Positions 16,113 to 27,100 of a DNA stretch of 47,145 nucleotides are shown here, piece by piece. The position numbers and the translations under genes were made by a program. Origin of the DNA: Oscillospiraceae bacterium (GTDB lineage: Bacteria > Bacillota > Clostridia > Oscillospirales > CAG-272); contig SVSJ01000021.1 in NCBI GenBank assembly GCA_015064355.1, forward strand, positions 1-47,145, in the 5' to 3' direction. Each line of letters starts with the position of its first letter. Position 1 is the first letter of the stretch. Below the pieces are notes generated by a model. The model was not told where the DNA came from. It searched no databases and was given only the letters and a program-made list of their open reading frames with translations.

Positions 16113-16272
16113 TACTTGAGTTAACTGGCTTGAGAAACAATATCCGAGACGCTGCCTGCCCTCAATAAGTCAAAATATTTCAGAATTAGAAATTATTTTC
16201 AAAAACAGCGTAATATTTCTGCCCTCGATTTTGTCTTATATTGTTATAAGGATATTTTGCTTGGCGGATAGG

Positions 16273-16301
16273 TTGACCGACAACGCACCAAGTGATATAA
16301 T
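16273..16301 (+). promoter_or_regulatory. Promoter of the ECF sigma gene
   Basis: -35 TTGACC (16273-16278) and -10 TATAAT (16296-16301) with a 17-bp spacer, 36 bases before the GTG start. It is a housekeeping-type promoter; no obvious ECF autoregulatory motif (AAC/CGTC) was recognised. Confidence 0.75.
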
Positions 16302-16337
16302 TAATTATCGGATTGCCAATGAAAAAGGAGAACAGTT

Positions 16338-16922
16338 GTGCTATTTTATCTTACGTTATCTACTCTGGCAGAGGATGAACGAAGCTGCGCAGAAGAAATA
16401 TTCATTACATACGGAAAGAAAATTTACTCCATAGCATATAAGATTCTGAAGAATCATCAGGATGCAGAGGACACCCTCGATAGAGTGATGATAAATGTTA
16501 TGGAGAATATCGAAAAATTTTCGAATCAAAGCCGAAATATTGTTGAAGCTCAAATCGTCATATATACCAGAAACGCTGCCATCACTCTTTACAGAAAGAA
16601 CATGCACAAATCAAAGTACGAGACACCGTTCACTTACGTAAATGATGACGGGGAGCAGATCGAGGTGGATTTGCCGGACGAGCGCGCTGACGTTGAGAAG
16701 ATAACCATAAGCAAAGAAAACGCGGCGATACTGGAGAAATATCTCCTGCAGCTATCCGAGGACCATCGTGACATAATCAAGCTCATTTATCTCTATGGCT
16801 ACTCATACAAAGAAGCGGGAAAGATACTTCATATTACACCAAACGCAGTAGCGTCTCGCCTGTTCAGAGCCAAGACTAAGCTTATTAATATGGTAGGAGG
16901 TGGATTTAATGAACGCATATGA
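16338..16922 (+). CDS. ECF-type RNA polymerase sigma factor
   Basis: Sigma-70 family extracytoplasmic-function factor, 194 residues, the usual ECF length. Region 2 lies at about 15-75 (FITYGKKIYSIAYKILKNHQDAEDTLDRV). The linker contains YVNDDGEQIEVDLPDERA. Region 4 at about 125-185 carries the helix-turn-helix (LSEDHRDIIKLIYLYGYSYKEAGKIL, then TPNAVASRLFRAK). The start is GTG, chosen because AAAGGAG lies seven bases upstream. It overlaps the next gene by 14 bases, the typical sigma/anti-sigma pairing. Confidence 0.9.
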   Translation: MLFYLTLSTLAEDERSCAEEIFITYGKKIYSIAYKILKNHQDAEDTLDRVMINVMENIEKFSNQSRNIVEAQIVIYTRNAAITLYRKNMHKSKYETPFTYVNDDGEQIEVDLPDERADVEKITISKENAAILEKYLLQLSEDHRDIIKLIYLYGYSYKEAGKILHITPNAVASRLFRAKTKLINMVGGGFNERI

Positions 16923-17610
16923 GCGAAACAGTAACATTGACGCCCTTATTACTTTGTCTGCCCATGTATTGGAAGACGAAGACCTTGAGACTATGCGCGG
17001 AGCAGATGTATCTGACGTTGAAATACCGCATCGCCTGTACCGTAAGATCATGAGAAGAATCAGGAAGCACGACAGGCAGACGGAGATGTCCAAAGCATAT
17101 ATCTTCGTGCGCCGCATTGCAGCTGTTTTTCTTATAGTTTGTTCCATATCCTTTGCTCTCTGCTTGAGCGTAGAAGCAATCAGAACAGAAATCTGGAATA
17201 CCATTGTTGATTGGTATGAAGAATATGTTGAGATACATTTTGAAAACAACGGTGCTGTTGCTAACGTGATAGAAGAATATAAAGAACCGTCATTTGTTCC
17301 TGATGGTTATGAGAGGCAGTTGATAATGCAATCACCGGTTAATTATATTATTTACTATAATGTTGATGACGAAAGAACTGTTGTATATAAGCAGCTACTA
17401 ATGAATGAGGGTATAACAATACAAATAGATAATGAGGATTGCTCGATAAAAGGCATAGTAATTAATGGAAATAAAGGCCAATTGTATGAACATGATGACG
17501 GAAAAATAAGGATAATGTGGCTTGATAATGAATGGTGTTATGAATTAACAAAATATACTGGCGACTTAAATAGTCTTACGTTAATAGAAATGGCAGAATC
17601 AGTCAAATAA
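16909..17610 (+). CDS. DUF4367 single-pass membrane protein, probable anti-sigma factor
   Basis: Protein of 233 residues. Residues 1-65 are cytosolic and charged (VEIPHRLYRKIMRRIRKHD). One membrane segment (FLIVCSISFALCLSV) lies at about 72-92, and the rest is predicted extracellular. The C-terminal part ends in YELTKYTGDLNSLTLIEMAES, characteristic of DUF4367 domains found behind ECF sigma genes in Clostridia. It is likely the membrane-bound partner that holds the preceding sigma factor, though no zinc-binding anti-sigma motif is present. Start at ATG 16909 with GGAGG eight bases upstream; a GTG three codons earlier is less likely. The second half (from about 17,260) is noticeably AT-richer than its neighbours. 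Confidence 0.78.
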   Translation: MNAYERNSNIDALITLSAHVLEDEDLETMRGADVSDVEIPHRLYRKIMRRIRKHDRQTEMSKAYIFVRRIAAVFLIVCSISFALCLSVEAIRTEIWNTIVDWYEEYVEIHFENNGAVANVIEEYKEPSFVPDGYERQLIMQSPVNYIIYYNVDDERTVVYKQLLMNEGITIQIDNEDCSIKGIVINGNKGQLYEHDDGKIRIMWLDNEWCYELTKYTGDLNSLTLIEMAESVK

Positions 17611-17613
17611 CAA

Positions 17614-17655
17614 AAAATCCATACGGTCACTTTGGCTGTATGGATTTCTTTTTCT
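17614..17655 (+). terminator. Terminator of the sigma operon
   Basis: Inverted repeat AATCCATAC...GTATGGATT followed by T-rich sequence, directly after the DUF4367 stop. The interval up to the blaI promoter has no gene. Confidence 0.8.
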
Positions 17656-17733
17656 GTGTAACAATCAAGTGTGTTTGTTCGTCTTAATAAGTGAACGAGG
17701 TGAATATATACAAAAATACCTTTTTTTGCAAAA

Positions 17734-17790
17734 ACCGTTGACAAATGTATATGGTTATGATATACTAAAACCGTAGACAATTGTAGATGG
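17734..17790 (+). promoter_or_regulatory. blaI promoter overlapped by two direct operator-like repeats
   Basis: -35 TTGACA (17738-17743) and -10 TATACT (17761-17766), 17-bp spacer. Two copies of a 21-bp element start at 17734 and 17770, exactly 36 bp apart, and differ at three positions. The shared core is GACAA-N-TGTA-N-ATGG (17740-17754 and 17776-17790). The first covers the -35, the second the transcription start and leads into the ribosome site. The ACAANTGT centre resembles the TACA/TGTA operators of BlaI/MecI repressors, so autorepression by the next gene is likely. Confidence 0.75.
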
Positions 17791-17799
17791 AGGATTATT

Positions 17800-18183
17800 A
17801 TGAAAACTATAGAACGATTGCCCGAATCCGAGCTTGAAATAATGCTTACTTTATGGCACGCCGGGGAGCCTTTAACCGCCGGAGAGATCGCAAAGGAGCT
17901 TGCCGAATCCCACGGATGGAAAACCGGAACTGTGCACGTGCTCCTGGAAAGATTGGGCGAGCGGGGATTTGTAACCTGCGACAAAAGCGGATACAAGCAC
18001 CTGTTCTCTCCCACGATCAAGGAATCGGACTACAGAAAAGGAGAGGAGCATACAATAATTCGGCGCTTCTTCGGAGGATCGGCGAAAAATATGATCGCAT
18101 CCTTACTTAACGCAGACGGACTCAGCGATGAGGACTTGGAGGAATTGTCAGCTATGCTGAAAAAGAAGACCGGAGGTAAGTAA
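17800..18183 (+). CDS. blaI: BlaI/MecI/CopY-family transcriptional repressor
   Basis: Winged-helix repressor of 127 residues. LPESELEIMLTLWHAGEPLTAGEIAKEL and the recognition helix region WKTGTVHVLLERLGERGFV are diagnostic for BlaI/MecI. The C-terminal helices (LLNADGLSDEDLEELSAML) form the dimerisation part, where BlaR1-dependent cleavage occurs in relatives. GGAGG is six bases before the ATG. The stop overlaps the start of the M56 gene as TAATG, the standard blaI-blaR1 arrangement. No beta-lactamase gene is adjacent, so the regulon is probably cell-envelope maintenance; this is inference. Confidence 0.9.
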   Translation: MKTIERLPESELEIMLTLWHAGEPLTAGEIAKELAESHGWKTGTVHVLLERLGERGFVTCDKSGYKHLFSPTIKESDYRKGEEHTIIRRFFGGSAKNMIASLLNADGLSDEDLEELSAMLKKKTGGK

Positions 18184-21100
18184 TGCTCAATTTCTTTCTT
18201 GATATTTTAGAAATAACAGCGGGGACTTCTCTGCTAGTTTTGCTTATGCTTTTGATTTTGCGCCTTGTGGGAAAGAAGTTCACCGCAAAGTGCAGATACA
18301 TTCTCTGGACGCTGGTTCTTGTGCGACTGGCGATCCCCTTCAGCTTCAATATGCTGCCCGCACTTATCGAGGTTCCTGTTGAGCCCACGATAATCGAGCA
18401 TGAAGTCCTTGGCGAGATCACTGACAACCCACCTGTGGAATACGAACCTGTACAGACCACACCTGCCGAGACAAACCCTGGTGTGCATGAGCAGATCCCA
18501 TCAGCTCCCGTGATACCAACAGTCCCAACAAACCCCACAGTACCGACAAATCCAGTGAATCCCATAAATCCTACGGTCCCTGAAAACCCGACTACCCCAA
18601 CGTTCCCGAATCCGGGTACAACAATAAACCCGGGCGTTCAGGATGAGACCCCACCGGAGCCCGTTGTTGTTCCTGAGGTCCCCGAGGAGCCCGTGATTGA
18701 AGAAGAGCCAATCTCTTGGATACAGATACTTGACATAGCTTCTGTTGTGTACGTTGCCTGTGGCGTGGTATTCCTGCTGTGGAATCTCATTTCCTACACG
18801 CTGTATACTCGCAAAATTCTCCGCGGAGCACGACTGCCCGACGAGAGGACCCTTGCGGTTTACAATTCGATTTGCAAAAAGGAAAACCTGAAGAACCCGC
18901 CTGCACTTCTCGTCTCCCCCGCGGTAAACAGCCCTGCGGCGTTTGGAATCTTCAGACGCAAGATCCTTCTGCCTGACATTCCGTTCACACAAAACGGTCT
19001 TGCAGGCACACTGTTCCACGAGGTGACACACTGCAAGCGCGGCGACCTTTATATTAAGGTAATCGAGCTTGTTGCCCGCTCTTTCCATTGGTTCAATCCT
19101 CTCGCTCACGTTTCCGCATTCCGCTGTGAGATGGAAATGGAAATGTCCTGCGACGAAACGGTGCTTAACGGTTGCAATGACGACGCACGCGCAGCATACG
19201 GCGAGGTAATGCTTGACATAATCCGCCGCTGCAGACGCAACAGAGGGGCGCTGACTACTCACTTCAACCCCAAAAAGAGCTCAGTTAAGGCGAGATTCGC
19301 CAACATCATCTACGGTTCAGGCAAGCGCCGCGGCAGAATTCTCATCGCCGTTTGCCTCATTCTCTGCCTCATTGCAGGTACTATAGTTGCGTGTACGACC
19401 GGGGATGACTCACCCAAGCTGAAAGAGTACAAGATAAACGTACTTGTCGACGAAGAAGTTGACGGTGCTGACGGGTACAACCGAGACATACACATCATTG
19501 AGGTGGAGATCGACTCCGAGCACGAAGCGGAGATAAACAAAACCATCAGCGCATATTTTCTTGACACATACAATAGTTATATGAACAGCGCGGGAAACGC
19601 CTATGATTTCCCTTATCAGCTTATTGATACATCGTATTCAGTTAAGAGCAATATTCTTGCAATCACCGGTGTTTCACGATACAGTGCAACGTCTGTACCG
19701 TCGAGTTTTGTACGTAGCGTATTCTACGACCTTGAAAATGACAAGATGTGCACAGTGGAGGAATACTTTGAGGCTACAGGACTTGACTGGGCCAAGGCGA
19801 ACAATCAGGCCGAAAAGCTGCTGCAGACCCATTCTCAATACGAGCATTTGGTTTGGGAGATCAACGGTGTAATATATAATGAAGCTGACGAGCCTGTTTT
19901 GGTGGTAAAAGCAGACAACACCAACCCTGACAGCGAACAGATAAAACACGTGTATCTCATAGGCTACGATTTTGACGAATACTGCGAAACAAATTATAAC
20001 GACCACTTCGACGGCTTTGACGAGATTGTGTGGCAGGATATTCCGATCAAGATGAATATCTCCTGTCCCACCGACGAGCTTCTTGAATCCTATGATAAAA
20101 CAAAAATAATCGACGCGACCTCCGACGAGTATGCCGTTTACCTTTCCGTAACATCAAACGTTGATGTTGAAGGCGCGTATATCACGGAGCTTGTTTGGAA
20201 TGATGCCACGCTTACCGACTCCAAGCCGCTGTGTAAGATCGACCTGAAAGCAGGTGTGCCGCAGATCATCGCGGTATCCTTCCCCGGCGTTTTGGGAAAC
20301 AGAGCTCTGACGTACTACGACACCTATGGTGTTTACAGACGCTATGAGATCACAAGAAGTGGCGAGGACGGCACTCCTTTGCTTGTGGAGATAGAATATT
20401 CATCTCTGAGCGAGGATTTCGTCGGCTCTGACCTTGGTGATGTTTTGACCCCGCCTTTGGTAGACCCAAAAACCTATGTCAACGTCACATCCAACCCGGG
20501 AAATCTCAATTTCAAAACCATCGTACTCCCATTTAATTACTTCAGCGATCTTTACGAGTTCGACGAAGATCATTACATTATTGCAACCTACAATATCGAA
20601 AAGGATGCGAACAGAACCCCTCTCAGATATTCAGACTATACGTTCTATCTGATCAACACGGCAACGGGTACTCTTGAGGACGCCTTGACCCTCGGCACAC
20701 TGTTACACAGACCCACACAGCGTCATTACGTATCCGATGGGCTTGTGCTGTTTGATCTCGAATATGACGATGTAGCAAGGTTGTATAACGTCCCTGCCGC
20801 ATACAAGATCACCGTGCAGAATGGACGGCTAAACATAACGGAAACCTCAGTGACGCCCTTCCCCTTCTATGATGAAAAGCTTGTGTCTCCCGACGGCCGA
20901 TATACCGTTTACCACGTTGTTGACAGCGGATCAGGCAGCGGTGGAATTGAAGTTTTACACAAAGGTTTGCTTGAAGCCGAGCGCATTCTTACAAACGTTA
21001 TGGAAGGTGACCCGGGCGTTACAAACCTCGGTGACGTTACAGGATACAGCCCCGTGCAGTTTATCGACGATCACCGACTCCTCTACCACATCGGTGGCTG

Positions 21101-24100
21101 GGAATGGACTCAGGGCTACGGTATATACGACCTGGCAACAGGTGAGAAGACCGAATTCCGCAACGGTTACGCCGCAATTGGATATATGGATGGAATCGTA
21201 TATCTTTCGAGGTCAAGCGGTTATGAAACTGTGGCTTGGTACGGCGATACTTTGGCAGGCGGAGAGCTCACAATGCTCGCTTCAGTTGATGAAGTAGGCG
21301 ACACGGCTGTTTTTCACGTTACCTCTCCCTATCAGTTCAAATTTGCAGGAACAAACTGGAGAACGATCTATTCAGTGAACTCTATTGCGGGTACACTGGG
21401 CAAGGAACAAGTGGATATAGAACTGTATTCTCTTGACCTTCGCAAGCACTCTCCAAATGAAGAAAAAAAGCCTCTGGCCGAAGTTTCATATAACGCAAGC
21501 AACGCAGAGATATACTCTATCAGCCATAATAACACCGAGACCGTAATTATATTCGCTGAGGGAGTTGAAATGCCGCCTCAGCCTGTGGATACGGTAAAGG
21601 TTATCTCCAATCCCGGTGGGCTTAAGCTTAAAAATATCAATATCCCGAAAGCTGACAAGAAAGCAATATTCAGCTTTAACGACAGATACATTATTGTTGT
21701 GACTGCGAATACCACCCAAAATAAAGATAGCAACGGAACAAATCTCGTAAAAGACTTGATGCTGTATTTAATTGATATTGAAGACGGCAAAATGGTTGGA
21801 TACAGAAGCCTTTCCGGACAGTATTTTCCCTGGAGTCAGCGGTACACAGACGACGGCGTTATTCTTTATACAGCTATACGATTTGACACCGGATGGGAAC
21901 TTGAATCCGCATATCTTGTAACGTTTGATATTAACGGAATTAACGTAACGGAAACACAATTTGAAGAATTTCCGCGTTATACTTCAAGGATTGTTTCGCC
22001 CGACGGACAGTATATTGTATACGCGGTAGATGACGATCTTGACGAGCACGGAGGGATTGACGTAGTATATCCCGACGGAAGCAGAAAACGCGTTATGGAG
22101 GATTTGCCATTCAGCGAATACGGTCTACAGGGATGTAATTACTTCACTCCACAACAATTTATAGATAACACAAGATTCATATACTCTTCAACCGACGGTA
22201 TAGGTATATACGATGTTTCCACCGGCAATGATACGACTCTGGCGTTGAATGGCGACTATTGGGGCTACGCAGACGGATATATATACTACTCGTTGAGCAA
22301 AGGTTATGCGCAGTCAGAACTTTGGAAATGTGATACGAGCGGTGAGAAAACCCAGATCGCATCTCTCGATGAAAACGCAGATGTCCCACAGCTTAATGAT
22401 TCAAACACTTATTGTTTCCGTGACGGAAAATGGTTTGAATATCACGGTGTGTCTGCCAATAGTTCATCGTGGCCCAAAAACGGAGATTTCGCTAAAGTAA
22501 CTGTCTATTCCGAAGATATGACTGAAGAACTGGCTGTACTGGAATATACATTTGATTCCGGATTATGGCACCAAACTCTGTTTGCATTTGATAACACCAT
22601 CAATGTGCTTACATATGGGGATTATAAGCTGTCACCAAGCGATGAAACCGCAAACTATAACCCCGCCGACTACGTCAACGTCATCTCCAATCCCGGCGGG
22701 CTTGACGTATACACTGTTACAATTCCTGCGCAGATAAACAATCATCAGGCGTTTGCTGAGTGTATCAGATATGACGACAGATACGTTCTCTGCCTGACTC
22801 ACAATTACAGCTATGACGAGGTGACAAGAGAAAGCACTCGCAGTAATTTCCATCTCTATGTTGTCGATACAGCAAACGGAACTATAATCCACAGTCAGTC
22901 TCTTGATTGCACAGGCACTCCTCACGAGTTCGTGTATACAAGCGACGGCAGAGCTGTTCTTGCGAATATGCAGAACAATGATGGCGTTCTCACATTCATG
23001 TGCGCCCATGCAGTCGAAATATACGACGGTATTGTTACCGTAATCGATACAGAAATCGACTACTTCCCTCATTACACATCCAAGGTGACATCCCCCGACG
23101 GAAAATATACAGCGTATTATGTTCTTGATGACACAGACGGTCACGGAGGTATTGAACTGCATCGAATTAACGGTTCTGTTAAGCGGATCCGCGAGAATTA
23201 TGTGGTGCTCTCCGGAGAGGATATATCATCTGACGTATACGGCTGCCTTAAGTCATATTCCCCCGTTGGTTTCCTTGATGCAAAGCATCTTGTGATATAT
23301 GTGGGACATTATGAAAGTGCCGGAACATACGAGATATACAATGTGGAAACAGGTGAAACGATCTCACGAGCTCAACCGGACTTCAAAACAGGAGACGACG
23401 GAGCACAGTACAAAGTTAGATACAGCCCTGTGATGATCGTTGACGGATGGATGTACCTTGCTAACAGTGAGCTGAGAAATGAAAACGGCATGTTTGAACG
23501 CTGCGGCGTTTCAAAAATAGACCTCGACGGTAATTTGGTTGAAATTGCACACAAGTATGACACGAAAGGCGTATTTGCTTTGCCCAATGACCTTGTCTGG
23601 ATGAATAACGGCGGAAGCACATGGGAAATGTATAACAACAACTACAACGGCTGGTCGTTGGAACGTAAAGAATACTTCGAGTCCATGGACTACCGCATTA
23701 ATAAGACCATTTACTCCGCGGATTTCGTTCCGCTGCTTGAGATAGAGTACCCCTTCTTCTACGGATCGCAGATGGAGGACGTGTATACATACAGATTCGG
23801 CGGCGCTTGCACTGTCATCACATTCACAGAGGGCGATCCTTTGCCCGACACACCGAAGCAGAATAACCCTGTTACTGTTATTTCCAATCCCAAGGGATAT
23901 TCGGTGCAGACCGTTTACATCCCTGCCGGAGGTGACGGTAGTGCCACGGGATACAAGTACAGCGACGGCATGAAGCTTTACATGACCAAGGACAACGTAA
24001 CGGATGAAACGGGATATGTGAAGGCTTACACCAACATAAAGCTGTACCTTGTTGACATGGATCACGCGAGAATCGTGGGCGAGTGTGCCATTGACGGGGA

Positions 24101-27100
24101 ATACCGTCTTGACAACATCAGCTATGAAACCTCTGGTAACGGTATCATTTTGCGAGATGTTGAGTTTACCCATGACAGAGGCTACCTTGTTCACGGGGCG
24201 TTCCACATCCTCTACAGCGGCGGTGAGCTGACAGCTACTAAGATCGACGCAGACGCCTACTACTTGCCCGAATATGCCAATGCTTATCCCCAGTATGACG
24301 AGCCTGTTCGCGGAAACGCATCGGACGGCGTCTACATTGCATACAAAACAACGGATGACGGAGTTGGTCGCGGCGGTATTGACCTGAAAGCTCCTGACGG
24401 AACAGTCAAGCGGATCCTTACAAACCTAGTGCTTGATGATGCAGGCGGAAATCTCTCGGATGTTACGTCTTACACTCCCGTCGGATTTATACCGGCAAAC
24501 GCTTACGACGGCGCGGCAAGGCTTGTTTACAATATCGGTGCATACGAGGGTGCAGGCAAGGGCTTCGGCATATATAACGTTCACACGGGTGAGCGTGAAG
24601 AGTTCATTCACATGAATTACAGAGCTGTTGACGTGTGGTCGAACAATATATATTTCGAGGAATACAAGCGCACTGACGAGGGCTACAGCGAAAGCTACAG
24701 ACTGTGGAAGCGTGACAGAAACGGCAACATGACTCTACTCTGGTCAGTTGAACCCGCAGACGGTGCGGCATATCACGAGGGCGAGCCCTTCCCATCGTTC
24801 AATGACGGATTGTGGAGCTTCTACAGCTATCCCAATATGCCCGTGCCCGATTATCTCACACGCCGCAGTACATATGTACAGCAGGAAATACGCCACGGGG
24901 ACAATTTTGATCCCATCGTGACGGTGAGATATCCAAGCATTGGCAGCTATACAAGCAATTTCGGTGTCTCTACTATGGGACAGGTGACCGTTGTTCTGCC
25001 TGTACCCGAGGAGATGATCCCGCAGAACGTGACTACTGTGGAATTTGAAACGGTAGATGGGCTTTTGGAAAAGTTCGCTGACGAGATCAATGGATTCGCT
25101 CGCGGCGTATATGCACGGCAGGAATTTCTCGATGCGGTTGACGAATTTATCAACCCGGGGAAGTATCAGGGCAAGATGACAAAGTCAAGATATGCCGCGC
25201 TATCGGGCATGGGTGCGAAGGATTTCTCTGCAACCTATGACAAGCGGTCTGGCAGGATGTATCTGACATTCACCGTAACAGGTGAGCCTGTGGGAACGCT
25301 GAAAAAGGGTGTGAACACCGCTGAAGTATGCGAGAATATGTACGGCATTGGTGTTCTGTGCGGCGATACTTCCGGCAACAACGCAAACGAAGCAAGAAGT
25401 GCTGTTTCAAAGTATCTCGGGTGGATAGGTAACAACGGCTTACCCGACTCTTCCGTTGAAAAAGAGCTGGTGTTCACAGATTACATGGCATCCTGCCTGA
25501 ACGATATCGGCAAGACTCCCACAAGAGACGCGATTGTGGACTATGCTGAACGCTGCTTCGGTATTTCCGGATACTCACCGCTGAACAATCAGTTTGACGA
25601 AAACGGCAATCACGTTCAACTTGGTTACGGACTTGGTGTCACAAACTTCATCATAACAAGCGATACGGTGGTGAACGGCGTACATACGGTTACGGTTGAT
25701 TTTTTCAGCGACAGCTATTACCAGGAAAAGAAATCAACAGTAAACTACCGCGTAACCAAGCTCCAGGACGGCGCGTGGAAGTTCATTGACGTGGCTGAGG
25801 CTGATAACAGTACCAATCACACCAACGATGCATACAGTAATGTGGAATTTTTCACATATACTTGGAACATAGCATCTGAAAATGATATCAGCATTGATAT
25901 TCCCTCTTACTGTTTTTTGTATAACGGATGTTTTGTTGAGCCAAACAACTATGCACAGTCATCAGATAACGTGACCAGAGTACTTCTCACAAGTTATCCA
26001 CATACTCTTGAAGAATTTGAGAAGGGTGTGGAAACACGAGAAACCCAAAGAGTCGATGTTACTGTTCCTATCACCGTTACGGCTAATGACGGAACACAGA
26101 TCAAAGGATTTTACGGAGACGCGGAGTTGGGCGGTGAGAACATACGGTTGTACGTGTTCTATATTCCCAACAAGTTTGGTCTTGACGCTTATGCGCTTCA
26201 TCTATGGCAGAGACTTGACTTTGACGGAAAAGACTATTTTGACAACGTAGTTACTCCAATCGTTAAGTCGGTAAATATCGTTGAAAGCAGTGATGTTATC
26301 AGCGAAATCGAAACATCGATCGATATATACGAACGATATGGGATCAAAGTCAGATTGCCGTATTTCCTTTATACAGAAGCAGGAGTGGGAACATATCTCA
26401 GAGCTGTGAGTTATATCAACCCCGATAAGCTTGAAGAAAACGAAATTGCAAGCTTTTATCAGACTTATATGATGGAAAAAGGGCTTGGACATCTGTATTC
26501 AATCGTTCGTCATACTGCCACAGAAGCTTTCGACAGCATATCATACGAAAAAGCTGTTGAGTATTTCGCCTATGACGACACATATTTCTACGGAATTCTT
26601 CGCCCTTCAGATGCTCAGTGGGATACCACAAATGAAAGCATGAGGGGAGAATATGAAAAGTTATCCGAGAAAAGCGATGATGTTGTCAAGCTGTTCATTG
26701 ATGCAAATGCAGGTCTTACCCAATGCAGTCACAATGAGGCTGTGAACAAGATTACAGATGACAAATTGGAGATTCAACTGCAGTTTAACCCCGAGAAGTA
26801 TGCATCTGAAATCGCGAAAATGTCGGGCAGAATAGTCACAGCTTGCGGCAATACTATGGGCAACTCTGTCTATTACTACTATCCGATGCTTATGCCGAAT
26901 GACAAGCAGGTCACAGTATACTACACCAAAGATTTCGGACTTTCAGTTTATACTACCCGCGCACCTCTGCCTGAGGGAATCGAGTTCACTTACGGCAAAG
27001 TAGTGGATGCGTATCATGGAAACAGCGGTGAGAGCATATTCGTCCTGCGACTGGAAAACGGAGACAAAGTCACATTCTGGCACTATATGAATTTTGCCGA

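Larger units (their letters stand above)
15895..16152 (+). repeat. Tandem ~160-bp duplication of the tRNA-Val 3' end and its flank
   Basis: Two blocks recur with a period of about 160 bp. The tRNA T-arm and acceptor end (TGGTTC..GATTCCAG..TCTCCATAAAA) occurs at 15895-15922 and again at 16053-16081 with one inserted A. A flank containing GGCTTGAGAA and TATCCGAGACGC occurs at 15965-15992 and 16125-16152 with two or three changes. Between them each copy has its own terminator hairpin of different sequence. The second copy has no D-arm or proper anticodon arm, so it is a tRNA remnant rather than a gene. Confidence 0.85.
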
